From Candidatus Delongbacteria bacterium (GTDB lineage Bacteria > JAGOEH01), in the NCBI GenBank assembly GCA_017997825.1, contig JAGOEH010000073.1:1-15123 (forward strand): a DNA stretch of 15,123 nt, written 5' to 3'. The notes below the pieces were generated by a model. That model worked only from the letters and a program-made list of their open reading frames with translations, was not told the origin of the DNA and ran no database searches. Within the stretch, counting starts at the first letter, position 1, and every line of letters begins with the position of its first letter. Both the position numbers and the translations under genes were made by a program. Of this stretch, positions 1 through 6,703 are shown piece by piece.

Positions 1-1
1 T

Positions 2-448
2 GCGCAAAAAAATGTAGGCATATCCAGCCAGCGATTCGATTGCCTCCTGGATTCGGGCACCACCGGAATCGTTCAGTCCGATCAGGGGGGATCCCGTTTT
101 GGCGGCCATATCCATTACCTTGACGATCTTCTCGGCGAAGGTTTCGGACAGGGAACCGCCGAAAACCGTGAAATCCTGGGAAAAGAGAAACACCTTCCGG
201 CCATTGATCAAGCCATAACCGGTCACAACACCATCCGACAGATACTGTTCCTTTTCCAAGCCGAAATCATGACAGCGATGGCGTTTCAACATATCAAATT
301 CCACAAAACTGCCCGGATCCACCAGTCGGTCGATCCGTTCCCGGGCCGTCAGTTTACCCTTCTGGTGCTGAGAATCGATTCGTTTCTGGCCGCCGGCCAG
401 CAGCGCCTTGGCCCTTTTCTCCTTCAACTCCTTGATCTTCTGATCCAT
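2..448 (-). CDS. Propionyl-CoA/methylmalonyl-CoA carboxyltransferase subunit, N-terminal part (cut by window edge)
   Basis: Biotin-dependent carboxyltransferase (propionyl-CoA carboxylase beta or methylmalonyl-CoA decarboxylase alpha type) that moves a carboxyl group between biotin and propionyl-CoA/(S)-methylmalonyl-CoA. 149 codons are visible from the ATG at 448; the family is usually about 510-520 residues, so roughly the first 29% is here. The N-terminus has the [19 protein letters not shown] segment (30-48), then [13 protein letters not shown] (97-109) and [10 protein letters not shown] (126-135), the oxyanion/CoA-binding region of the crotonase-like fold. It starts 7 nt after the epimerase stop, with a GAGG Shine-Dalgarno upstream, as the last visible gene of the mutase operon. 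That context favours a C3-acyl substrate over acetyl-CoA. Sequence alone does not separate a carboxylase from a sodium-pump decarboxylase subunit; biotin carrier and membrane subunits would lie outside the window. Confidence 0.93.
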   Translation of the reverse strand, partial: MDQKIKELKEKRAKALLAGGQKRIDSQHQKGKLTARERIDRLVDPGSFVEFDMLKRHRCHDFGLEKEQYLSDGVVTGYGLINGRKVFLFSQDFTVFGGSLSETFAEKIVKVMDMAAKTGSPLIGLNDSGGARIQEAIESLAGYAYIFLR

Positions 449-455
449 GATTGCC

Positions 456-863
456 TCAATTCTCCGATCGATGTTGACAAATTTCAGTTAAGACCCGGGC
501 CGTGGATTTGGGATGCAGAAACGCAATCCGGGTTTGATGAGCCCCATCGCGGGGCTGCCGATCGATAAACTCCAACCCTTCCGTTTTCATGTGCTCCATT
601 TCCGCCTCGATCTGATCCGATTCGAAGGCGATATGGTGGATCCCCTGCCCCTTCTTCTCCAAAAAACCGGCAATCGGGCTATCCGGCGAGGTCGGTTCGA
701 GCAGTTCGATGTGAACCCCTCCAATATTAAAAAATGCCGTTTTGACTTTCTGATCGGCAACCTCCTCCGTACCCTCCAGTTTCAAACCCATTTTTTCGAA
801 AACCGGAATGGAATCGCTCAAACGGGTGACCGCAATTCCGATATGATCAATTTTCTTCAGCAT
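456..863 (-). CDS. mce: Methylmalonyl-CoA epimerase
   Basis: Cytosolic vicinal-oxygen-chelate enzyme that interconverts (S)- and (R)-methylmalonyl-CoA, linking the carboxyltransferase to the mutase. The protein is 135 residues, normal for the family. Expected metal ligands are visible: His7 in the KIDHIGIAV start, Glu53 in HIELLEP, His76/His77 in GIHHIAF, and Glu127 in VLTEICQ. The FLHPKST turn before the last strand is typical. The reading frame could begin at a GTG at 869, but that codon overlaps the AAGGAG Shine-Dalgarno (874-869). The ATG at 863 has a 5-nt spacing and is preferred; it starts 2 nt after the meaB stop, so translational coupling is likely. Confidence 0.94.
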   Translation of the reverse strand: MLKKIDHIGIAVTRLSDSIPVFEKMGLKLEGTEEVADQKVKTAFFNIGGVHIELLEPTSPDSPIAGFLEKKGQGIHHIAFESDQIEAEMEHMKTEGLEFIDRQPRDGAHQTRIAFLHPKSTARVLTEICQHRSEN

Positions 864-865
864 AC

Positions 866-1843
866 TCACTCCTTGGGGCGTTGAGCCATGATAGGGGGTT
901 GAACGGATTGGATGACGGCAGCGGCCAGCTCGGAGACCTGATGGGCCGATACATCATTCCAGTTTATCGTTTGACAGGTATTCAAAATCCGGTGTCGGAA
1001 GTAATCCAGACTGGTTTGAACGACCTCATAGCGCAGCCGGCGTTCCACCTTTTTTTTCCAATGACGTTGAAATTCCGGCATATCAGGTAGTTTTTCAAGC
1101 GTTTGCCACAGTTCGGAAATCCCCTGCCCGCTCAGGGCATCAGTAGCCCGAATCGGGGGTTTCCATACATCCGGCAACTGAAACCGGGGCGAGAAGCAAA
1201 GCAGGCTTTCCAGTTCCGCCATCAGCCGATCGGAACCCTCCCGGGTGGCCTTATTGATGACAAACAGATCGGCAATCTCCATCAAACCGGCCTTCATGGC
1301 CTGCACATCATCGCCCAGACCGGCGACCAGCAGCACCATCACCCAATCGGCCAAATACATGACATCGACCTCTTCCTGGCCGACCCCGACCGTTTCCAAC
1401 AGAATCAGATCAAAGCGATAATACTTCACCAGGTTCAGCGACAAGCGGATTCCGGGCGACAAACCGCCCAGCTGACCGCGGGCGGAAAGACTGCGGATAT
1501 AGATCTGATCGGGATCCCATCGGCTGAGATTCATCCGGAGACGATCGCCCAAAATAGCACCGCCCGAGAAGGGGCTGCTGGGATCCACCGCCAAAACCGC
1601 CATTCTTAGATTCTCTTTAATTCCCTCCTCTAACAGGCATTTGACGAGGGTACTCTTGCCGGCTCCCGGAGACCCGGTGATCCCAATGACCCTGCCTAAG
1701 GATTCTGCGGAGGGTTCACTCCACAATCGGGAAAAGACGCGTTCGGCGGCGGTAGGGTCATTCTCGGCCAGACTGATGGCCCGGGCTAAGGCCCGAGGCT
1801 GTTTTTGTCTGAGACCTTCCACCAAATCATGGTAATCGATCAT
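866..1843 (-). CDS. meaB: MeaB/ArgK-family G-protein chaperone of methylmalonyl-CoA mutase
   Basis: SIMIBI-class P-loop GTPase that in known systems gates adenosylcobalamin loading into, and protects, methylmalonyl-CoA mutase. 325 residues, the usual length. Visible motifs: Walker A GSPGAGKST (57-65), the DPSSPFSGGAILGDR block (87-101), the G3 block ETVGVGQ (150-156), and a G4 block that reads NKAT (197-200) where NKxD is expected. The usual Asp of that motif reads the guanine base, so this is an oddity. The codon is ACC; an Asp codon would need at least two changes, so a single base-call error does not explain it. A GAGAGG Shine-Dalgarno precedes the ATG at 1843. The gene lies between the mutase B12 subunit (29-nt gap) and the epimerase (2-nt gap). 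Confidence 0.95.
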   Translation of the reverse strand: MIDYHDLVEGLRQKQPRALARAISLAENDPTAAERVFSRLWSEPSAESLGRVIGITGSPGAGKSTLVKCLLEEGIKENLRMAVLAVDPSSPFSGGAILGDRLRMNLSRWDPDQIYIRSLSARGQLGGLSPGIRLSLNLVKYYRFDLILLETVGVGQEEVDVMYLADWVMVLLVAGLGDDVQAMKAGLMEIADLFVINKATREGSDRLMAELESLLCFSPRFQLPDVWKPPIRATDALSGQGISELWQTLEKLPDMPEFQRHWKKKVERRLRYEVVQTSLDYFRHRILNTCQTINWNDVSAHQVSELAAAVIQSVQPPIMAQRPKE

Positions 1844-1872
1844 CCATTGCCTCTCAGCTTGTTCAGTCGGTC

Positions 1873-2268
1873 TTAATCCATGGCCTGTTTCAAAAACTGC
1901 TCCATTGCATCGATCGAGGTCCCGGGACCAAACACCTCTGCAATTCCCTGTTCCTTCAGATACGGGATATCATCACTGGGAATGACCCCGCCGCCGAAAA
2001 CCTTGATATCGCCGGCTCCCTTTTCTCTCAGCAATTTGACCACCTTGGGAAAAAGCTGATTATGAGCCCCGGACAAAAGACTCAGGCCGACAAATTTCAC
2101 ATCTTCCTGAATGGCAATACCGGCAACCTCCTCCGGTGTCTTCCGGATACCGGTATAGATAACTTCATAACCACGATCCCGCAGGGCCTGTGAAATATAC
2201 TTGGCTCCCCGGTCATGACCGTCCAGTCCGACCTTGGCAATGAGGATCCGAATTTTTTCTTGATTCAT
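1873..2268 (-). CDS. Methylmalonyl-CoA mutase, small cobalamin-binding subunit
   Basis: Free-standing B12-binding domain of a two-subunit methylmalonyl-CoA mutase. 131 residues. It carries the base-off/His-on cobalamin motif DxHxxG as D16-G-H18-D-R-G21 (in GLDGHDRG), where His18 should be the lower axial cobalt ligand, followed by S63-L-L65 in GLSLLSG and the GGG-x-IP loop (92-97). All three signatures of the B12 Rossmann-like domain are present. It lies 25 nt downstream of the catalytic subunit and 29 nt upstream of meaB. The separate catalytic subunit lacks such a domain, so the pair should assemble into one enzyme. Confidence 0.96.
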   Translation of the reverse strand: MNQEKIRILIAKVGLDGHDRGAKYISQALRDRGYEVIYTGIRKTPEEVAGIAIQEDVKFVGLSLLSGAHNQLFPKVVKLLREKGAGDIKVFGGGVIPSDDIPYLKEQGIAEVFGPGTSIDAMEQFLKQAMD

Positions 2269-2293
2269 AGTGGCTTACTCTCCTGAAATCGGT

Positions 2294-3961
2294 TTAAAAA
2301 AAGACCTGTTGTTCATACTCGCCGAAGACACCCCGGAGGGTATCACAGATCTCACCCAGGGTGGCATAAGCCTTGACGGCATCGATGAAAAAGGGAACCA
2401 GGTTTTCGGACCCGGCAGCCGCGGCTTTGATTTTTCCCAGTGCGGCTTGCACCTGATCCTCATGGCGGCCGGCCTTAACCTGCCTGATTTTACCGATCTG
2501 AACCTCCCGCAAAGCCGGATCGACCTTCAGCAAATCCTTAGGAGGTTCTTCCGAGACCGCAAATTTGTTGACTCCCACGATTACCCGCTGCCCCTTTTCG
2601 ATCTGCTGCTGATAGGTAAAGGCCGAATGCTGGATCTCCTTCTGGATGTATCCTTTCTCGATGGCGCCTACCATTCCGCCCATGGCTTCAATCTGTTCAA
2701 TATACCCGGCGGCCTCCCGCTCGATCCGGTCGGTCATCGATTCGATAAAATAGGAACCGGCCAGTGGATCCACCGTATTGGTGACCCCGGATTCATACCC
2801 GATAATCTGCTGGGTTCGCAGGGCGATCTGGACCGAGCTTTCAGTCGGCAGAGCCAGGGCTTCGTCCCGGGAATTGGTATGAAGACTCTGGGTCCCGCCC
2901 AGAACGGCGGCCAGGGCCTGAATGGTAACCCGCATAATGTTGTTGTCGGGCTGTTGAGCGGTCAGGGTGGAGCCGGCGGTCTGAGTATGGAATCGCAGCA
3001 TCATGGATTTGGGATCCTTGGCATCGAACCGGTTTTGTATGATTTTGGCCCACAAGCGGCGAGCAGCCCTGAATTTGGCCACCTCTTCCAATAAATCGTT
3101 GTGCGCATTGAAGAAAAAGCTGAGCTGCGGCGCAAAGCGATCAATATCCATGCCGGCCTGCTGGGCAGCCCGGCAATACTCGATACCGTCGTCCAGGGTA
3201 AAGGCGACCTCCTGAACGGCCGTCGAGCCGGCCTCTCGGATATGGTACCCGCTGATACTGATAGTGTTCCATTTCGGCATCTCATTGGCACAGAAATTGA
3301 AGGTATCCACAATCAGCCGCATGGACGGTTTGGGCGGGAAAATATAGGTCCCCCGGGCAATATACTCCTTCAAGATATCATTCTGGATGGTACCCCGCAA
3401 CTGTTTCCGTGGAATCCCCTGCTTCTCCGCTACCGCGATATACATTGCCAGCAACACAGCCGCCGGGGCATTGATGGTCATCGAGGTCGATACCTTATCC
3501 AGCGGAATATCCTTGAACAGAATCTCCATATCGAATAAACTGTCAATCGCGACCCCAACTTTACCGACCTCCCCCTCCGATAGGCTGTGATCGGAATCAT
3601 AACCGATCTGGGTCGGAAGATCAAAGGCGACCGACAACCCGGTCTGCCCCTGCTCCAATAAATACTTATATCGCTGGTTGGATTGTTCGGCGGTGCCGAA
3701 TCCCGCATATTGGCGCATGGTCCATAACCGACCTCGATACATGGTGGGATAGACACCCCGGGTAAAAGGATAGGCTCCCGGAAATCCGATTTCGGCTCCA
3801 TACTGCTCTTCATCTATATCCAAAGGCGTGTAAAGATTATCCACCGGGACCGAGGAAGCGGTCAAATACTCCGGCAGGCGTTCCGGCGTTTTTTTGATAA
3901 AAGGCTCCAGATCATTCTCCCGCCATTGGTCCATGCTTGTTCTCAATTCTTTTTTATTCAT
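2294..3961 (-). CDS. Methylmalonyl-CoA mutase, large catalytic subunit
   Basis: Adenosylcobalamin-dependent isomerase subunit converting (R)-methylmalonyl-CoA to succinyl-CoA by a radical carbon-skeleton rearrangement. 555 residues: the TIM-barrel part only, with no B12 domain, which is encoded by the next gene. Using Propionibacterium MutB numbering as reference, the substrate-specificity residues are conserved: Tyr89 = Tyr85 in [13 protein letters not shown], Arg207 = Arg203 in KEYIARGTY, His244 = His240 in SISGYH. Tyr and Arg at these positions argue for methylmalonyl-CoA; isobutyryl-CoA mutase has Phe/Gln and 2-hydroxyisobutyryl-CoA mutase Ile/Gln there. [13 protein letters not shown] and [10 protein letters not shown] are also typical. 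A strong GGAGGAG Shine-Dalgarno precedes the ATG at 3961. First gene of the operon, transcribed from the promoter at 4099-4127. Confidence 0.97.
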   Translation of the reverse strand: MNKKELRTSMDQWRENDLEPFIKKTPERLPEYLTASSVPVDNLYTPLDIDEEQYGAEIGFPGAYPFTRGVYPTMYRGRLWTMRQYAGFGTAEQSNQRYKYLLEQGQTGLSVAFDLPTQIGYDSDHSLSEGEVGKVGVAIDSLFDMEILFKDIPLDKVSTSMTINAPAAVLLAMYIAVAEKQGIPRKQLRGTIQNDILKEYIARGTYIFPPKPSMRLIVDTFNFCANEMPKWNTISISGYHIREAGSTAVQEVAFTLDDGIEYCRAAQQAGMDIDRFAPQLSFFFNAHNDLLEEVAKFRAARRLWAKIIQNRFDAKDPKSMMLRFHTQTAGSTLTAQQPDNNIMRVTIQALAAVLGGTQSLHTNSRDEALALPTESSVQIALRTQQIIGYESGVTNTVDPLAGSYFIESMTDRIEREAAGYIEQIEAMGGMVGAIEKGYIQKEIQHSAFTYQQQIEKGQRVIVGVNKFAVSEEPPKDLLKVDPALREVQIGKIRQVKAGRHEDQVQAALGKIKAAAAGSENLVPFFIDAVKAYATLGEICDTLRGVFGEYEQQVFF

Positions 3962-3987
3962 GCTCTCCTCCCTGCTGAAACCCGATT

Positions 3988-4010
3988 AATGATCATTCCA
4001 ATGAGTGATC
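3988..4010. repeat. Overlapping small palindromes in the mutase operon leader
   Basis: AATGATCATT (3988-3997) is a perfect 10-nt palindrome. It overlaps TCATT-cc-AATGA (3993-4004) and a GATCA/TGATC inverted pair (3991-3995 and 4006-4010). The cluster lies in the transcribed leader of the mutase operon, roughly 80-105 nt after the predicted transcription start, and could be an operator for a local regulator. No particular regulator family is indicated. A further hairpin with a GGAA loop can form from 4032-4051 of the same leader (minus strand). Nothing resembling a complete cobalamin riboswitch was recognised in the 130-nt leader. Confidence 0.3.
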
Positions 4011-4098
4011 GTCATCCTCCGCTGACATCAGCCGGCCGATTCCCCGGTCGGTGAATCCGTCGTCGTCATCCAATCCTAACATCATAAAACTAAATGCA

Positions 4099-4127
4099 AA
4101 TATAACACTTTTCATAGCTTAAGTCAA
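4099..4127 (-). promoter_or_regulatory. Sigma-70-type promoter of the methylmalonyl-CoA mutase operon
   Basis: On the minus strand a -35 box TTGACT (4127-4122) is separated by 17 nt from a -10 box TATATT (4104-4099). This gives a leader of about 130 nt before the mutase ATG at 3961. One mismatch per box and ideal spacing make it the best candidate in the divergent intergenic region (3962-4374). Confidence 0.75.
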
Positions 4128-4251
4128 GAATCAATTACCGGATTTCTTTGATGAAGTCCACCCTGAGATCACCGAAAATCGGAGTATGAGAAAGTAAAGA
4201 GGTTCCGTTCCCGGCCGAATCCGGTCTATCACCATCCCGATGAAAAACATC

Positions 4252-4279
4252 TTGACATCATCCGAGAATCGGTTATAAT
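4252..4279 (+). promoter_or_regulatory. Consensus sigma-70 promoter of the enhancer-binding-protein gene
   Basis: TTGACA (4252-4257), a 16-nt spacer and TATAAT (4274-4279): both boxes match consensus exactly. The predicted start is near 4286, giving a leader of about 90 nt before the ATG at 4375. It suggests the sigma-54 activator itself is made by housekeeping polymerase, with control exerted on protein activity. Confidence 0.8.
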
Positions 4280-4331
4280 GAAATTTAATAATCCGGCCAT
4301 TGAGGAGCCGGCGATGGCCGACATCATAACC
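4271..4331 (+). repeat. Nested inverted repeat spanning the -10 box and leader of the regulator gene
   Basis: Outer arms GGTTATAATG (4271-4280) and CATCATAACC (4322-4331) pair at 9 of 10 positions. Inner arms CGGCCAT (4294-4300) and ATGGCCG (4314-4320) pair perfectly around a 13-nt loop. The left outer arm contains the -10 hexamer. The inner stem would form in the 5' leader RNA; the full structure could form only in DNA. It might be a repressor site, a cruciform or an mRNA-stability hairpin; the sequence does not decide. Confidence 0.45.
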
Positions 4332-4374
4332 AACGTAAAACCATGATTGCGATAGTTTGGAAGAGCTAAACGAC

Positions 4375-5715
4375 ATGAACGATTCACTGACCGAGATCAT
4401 TCTGGAAAGCATATCGGATGGGGTTTTTACCGTCGATCCGGAGTGGCGCATCACCTCGTTCAACCGGGCGGCGGAGACTATTACGGGAATCTCGCGCCGG
4501 GATGCGATCGGTAAGCCCTGCTGGGAGGTTTTCAAATCCAACCTGTGCGAAATGGAATGCCCACTGCGGAATACCATGAAAAGCGGCCGGCCCCTGATCA
4601 ACAAACCCGGCTATATCATCGATCCGAAGGGACGGAAGCTACCGGTCACCATTTCGACCGCCCTGCTGAAGGATCGCGATGGAGCCGTCATCGGAGGAGC
4701 CGAGACCTTTCGAGATGTCAGTGAAGTCGAGCAATTGCGGCAGGAATTACAGTCCCGTTACAGTTTTGGAGAGATGCGGAGCAACAGCTCAGCCATGGCC
4801 CGGATATTTGAGATTCTTCCTGCCATCTCCTCCAGCGACAGCACAATTCTGGTCGAAGGTGAAACCGGAACGGGTAAGGAATTACTGGCTCGAACCATTC
4901 ACGCCATGAGCGGCCGGGCCAAGTCGCCCTTTGTAGCCGTCAACTGCGGAGCACTCCCGGATACCCTGCTGGAATCGGAGCTGTTCGGCTATAAAAAAGG
5001 GGCATTCACCGGGGCCGATCGCGACAAACCGGGACGCTTTGCATTGGCCGACCAGGGAACCCTTTTTCTGGATGAAATCGGCGAGATCTCGCCCGCCCTC
5101 CAGGTCCGGCTGCTGCGAGTCCTCCAGGAACGCGAATATGAACCCCTGGGAGCCACCCGGAGCCAAAAGACCAATGTCCGCATCATCGGCGCTTCCAACC
5201 GCAATCTCAAAGCCATGATGGATTCCGGCAGCTTCCGCCAGGATCTGTATTACAGAATCCGGGTCATCTCGCTCGAAATCCCCCCACTGCGCAACCGCCA
5301 AGAGGATATTCCCGGCCTGGTCAACGCCTTCATCCGCAAATTCAACCATACCCTCCGTAAATCGATCACCGGAGTCTCTCCGGAGGTTTATGCCGCCTTC
5401 TATTCCCACCCCTGGCCCGGCAATATCCGGGAACTTGAAAATGTAATCGAACGCGCCATGGTCCTCTGCCCCAATAAAACGATCGGACCCGAATACCTGC
5501 CGGCCGAACTGCTCACCTCATCCTCCATCCCCACCTCCCACGAAACCCTGAAAACACGGGAACACCAAACCCAAAAGCTCATCATCCTGCGGACATTGGC
5601 CAAACATCATTATAACCAAACCGCCGCTGCTCATGAGCTGGGAATCCACCCCTCCACCCTCTTCAGAAAAATTAGATCGTTGAAGATCATTATCCCCAAA
5701 TCCAGCCCTCATTGA
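4375..5715 (+). CDS. Sigma-54-dependent enhancer-binding transcriptional activator (PAS-AAA+-Fis)
   Basis: Activator that hydrolyses ATP to remodel sigma-54 RNA polymerase. From the ATG at 4375 it is 446 residues: PAS sensor (about 5-115), AAA+ domain (about 133-370) and Fis-type helix-turn-helix (about 400-438, LIILRTLAKHHYNQTAAAHELGIHPSTLFRKI region). Walker A is GETGTGKE (162-169), the sigma-54 contact loop GAFTGA is intact (209-214), Walker B is TLFLDE (229-234), and the FRQDLYYRI block (288-296) supplies the arginine finger. The PAS domain holds Cys49, Cys58 and Cys62 (CxxxC in LCEMECPL), which could sense redox state or bind a metal. A TTG at 4357 is an alternative start, but GGAAGAG (4359-4365) fits the ATG. 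The adjacent enhancer palindromes and sigma-54 promoter make the NifX/MinD cluster the obvious target. An overlapping minus-strand frame (4131-4604) is treated as spurious. Confidence 0.96.
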   Translation: MNDSLTEIILESISDGVFTVDPEWRITSFNRAAETITGISRRDAIGKPCWEVFKSNLCEMECPLRNTMKSGRPLINKPGYIIDPKGRKLPVTISTALLKDRDGAVIGGAETFRDVSEVEQLRQELQSRYSFGEMRSNSSAMARIFEILPAISSSDSTILVEGETGTGKELLARTIHAMSGRAKSPFVAVNCGALPDTLLESELFGYKKGAFTGADRDKPGRFALADQGTLFLDEIGEISPALQVRLLRVLQEREYEPLGATRSQKTNVRIIGASNRNLKAMMDSGSFRQDLYYRIRVISLEIPPLRNRQEDIPGLVNAFIRKFNHTLRKSITGVSPEVYAAFYSHPWPGNIRELENVIERAMVLCPNKTIGPEYLPAELLTSSSIPTSHETLKTREHQTQKLIILRTLAKHHYNQTAAAHELGIHPSTLFRKIRSLKIIIPKSSPH

Positions 5716-5726
5716 GGTTGTTACGA

Positions 5727-5804
5727 TTGCACTATTGCAAAATAACACAATCTTAATAATGCATTATTGCAATAATCAGAGGGAATGAACACAGCGGCAA
5801 TAAT
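5727..5804. promoter_or_regulatory. Palindromic enhancer (UAS) array for the sigma-54 activator
   Basis: TTGCA-ctat-TGCAA (5727-5740) is an inverted repeat. AATAATGCATTATT (5755-5768) and ATTATTGCAATAAT (5763-5776) are perfect 14-nt palindromes sharing six bases. GCAATAAT recurs at 5797-5804. The GCAA core repeats at 5737, 5769 and 5797, spacings of 32 and 28 nt, close to three helical turns. The array sits 75-170 nt upstream of the predicted sigma-54 start, the usual distance for enhancer-binding-protein sites. That the neighbouring activator binds here is inference from position and symmetry. Confidence 0.75.
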
Positions 5805-5871
5805 ATTTCCATTTGGGTTATCATACTATTCCCCTTGCTGTTACATTTTTTTCTTATCCGCATCAATCTCA

Positions 5872-5889
5872 TTGGCACGATAAATGCTA
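5872..5889 (+). promoter_or_regulatory. Sigma-54 (-24/-12) promoter of the NifX/MinD cluster
   Basis: TTGGCACG (5872-5879), four bases, then ATGCT (5884-5888). The -24 GG (5874-5875) and -12 GC (5886-5887) are exactly 10 nt apart, matching the TTGGCACG-N4-TTGCT consensus with one mismatch. Transcription should start near 5899, only about 3 nt before the ATG at 5902. The first gene would then be nearly leaderless, and this also excludes the upstream in-frame ATG at 5884, which lies in the -12 box. Confidence 0.85.
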
Positions 5890-5901
5890 TCTTATAGGGG
5901 T

Positions 5902-6312
5902 ATGAAACTAGGACTAACGATCTGGAACAATCGCATCTCTCCGGTTTACGATTCCGCCGAATCGATCCTGGTGGTGGAAGTCAAGGAAACCGGAACGGAG
6001 CATCGTCAGGTGGTTCATATTCCTCTGTCCGACTTGTCCGGCAAGGCTGGACTTTTGGAAGGATATGGCATCCAGACCCTGATTTGCGGAGCGATTTCGG
6101 CGGCGGCGCGGGACGAGCTGGTCGCCAATGGAATCGAGGTGTACTCCTTTATCACCGGAGAAATTGAAACGATTCTGGAGGCATGGAAACTGAATCGGTT
6201 ACGGGAAACCTGTTATGCGATGCCGGGATGCCGGTGCGGGCAACGGGCCTGCCGCCGGAGAAATCGCCGGGGATGTTCATCCAATCAGTATTCAGCAGAA
6301 CCTAACCTATAA
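5902..6312 (+). CDS. NifX/NifB-C-terminal-like protein with Cys/Arg-rich tail
   Basis: Dinitrogenase iron-molybdenum cofactor biosynthesis (Nif/FeMo-co) fold protein, a family of small proteins that carry or bind metal-sulfur clusters, including the Mo-Cu orange protein of Desulfovibrio. 136 residues from MKLGLTIW. The family core is residues 1-97: an N-terminal strand with ISPVYDSAE, then GIQTLICGAIS and VYSFITGE. The tail (98-136) contains Cys104, 110, 112, 117 and 125 among many Arg, which could bind metal or nucleic acid. First gene behind the sigma-54 promoter. The start at 5902 is chosen because the family begins at this MKL and the in-frame ATG at 5884 overlaps the promoter. The AGGGG run just before the ATG is too close to be a good Shine-Dalgarno, so translation may be leaderless. 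The exact cofactor is unknown. Confidence 0.88.
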   Translation: MKLGLTIWNNRISPVYDSAESILVVEVKETGTEHRQVVHIPLSDLSGKAGLLEGYGIQTLICGAISAAARDELVANGIEVYSFITGEIETILEAWKLNRLRETCYAMPGCRCGQRACRRRNRRGCSSNQYSAEPNL

Positions 6313-6340
6313 CGGGATAATCAATCCCGGGAGGACTATC

Positions 6341-6703
6341 ATGAAAATTGCCGTCAGCGCATCAGCATTCGCCATGGATTTACCGGTCGATCAACGCTTC
6401 GGCCGCACCCCTGGTTTTATCGTGTATGATTCGGAATCCCAAAGCGGGGTTTATATCGACAACCAGCAGAATCTGAATGCAGCTCAGGGAGCCGGTATCC
6501 AGACAGCCCAGAACGTCGTCCGTGCCGGCGCCCAGGCGGTCATCACCGGTCATACGGGTCCCAAAGCCTTCCACGTATTGAAAACCGCCTCGATTCCGGT
6601 CTATCATGCCCACGATATCACCATTCAGGAAGCCATTAACCGTCTCATGGCAGGCCAACTCTCCCCGGCTGAGAATTCGGATGTAGAAGGTCATTGGGTA
6701 TGA
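6341..6703 (+). CDS. NifX/orange-protein-like metal-sulfur cluster-binding protein, cysteine-free
   Basis: Second NifX-fold protein, 120 residues from the ATG at 6341, with GGAGG 7 nt upstream. It starts MKIAVSASAF and has DQRFGRTPGFIVYD (17-30), VVRAGAQAVITGHTGPKAFHVL (59-80) and IPVYHAHDITIQEAI (85-99), as in the Nif/FeMo-co family. It contains no cysteine; histidines at 71, 78, 89, 91 and 118 are the available soft ligands. Desulfovibrio orange protein holds its Mo-Cu sulfide cluster without covalent bonds, so this is the most orange-protein-like of the three paralogues here, by inference. The stop overlaps the start of the TrmO-like gene (ATGA), indicating coupled translation. Confidence 0.88.
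   Translation: MKIAVSASAFAMDLPVDQRFGRTPGFIVYDSESQSGVYIDNQQNLNAAQGAGIQTAQNVVRAGAQAVITGHTGPKAFHVLKTASIPVYHAHDITIQEAINRLMAGQLSPAENSDVEGHWV

Noticed and set aside
2294-3961. Isobutyryl-CoA or 2-hydroxyisobutyryl-CoA mutase instead of methylmalonyl-CoA mutase
   Set aside because: Tyr85 and Arg203 match the methylmalonyl-CoA specificity pair, and epimerase plus carboxyltransferase genes follow.
3962-4098. Cobalamin riboswitch in the mutase operon leader
   Set aside because: The leader is about 130 nt and lacks a recognisable B12-box. The only structures seen are short palindromes and one hairpin.
4131-4604. 157-codon minus-strand frame over the divergent intergenic region and the start of the regulator gene
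   Set aside because: It covers both predicted promoters and the PAS coding region, has no family resemblance, and the plus-strand protein in the overlap is clearly real.
5884-5901. In-frame upstream ATG as start of the first NifX-like gene
   Set aside because: It lies inside the -12 element of the sigma-54 promoter and upstream of the predicted transcription start, and the family begins at the MKL at 5902.
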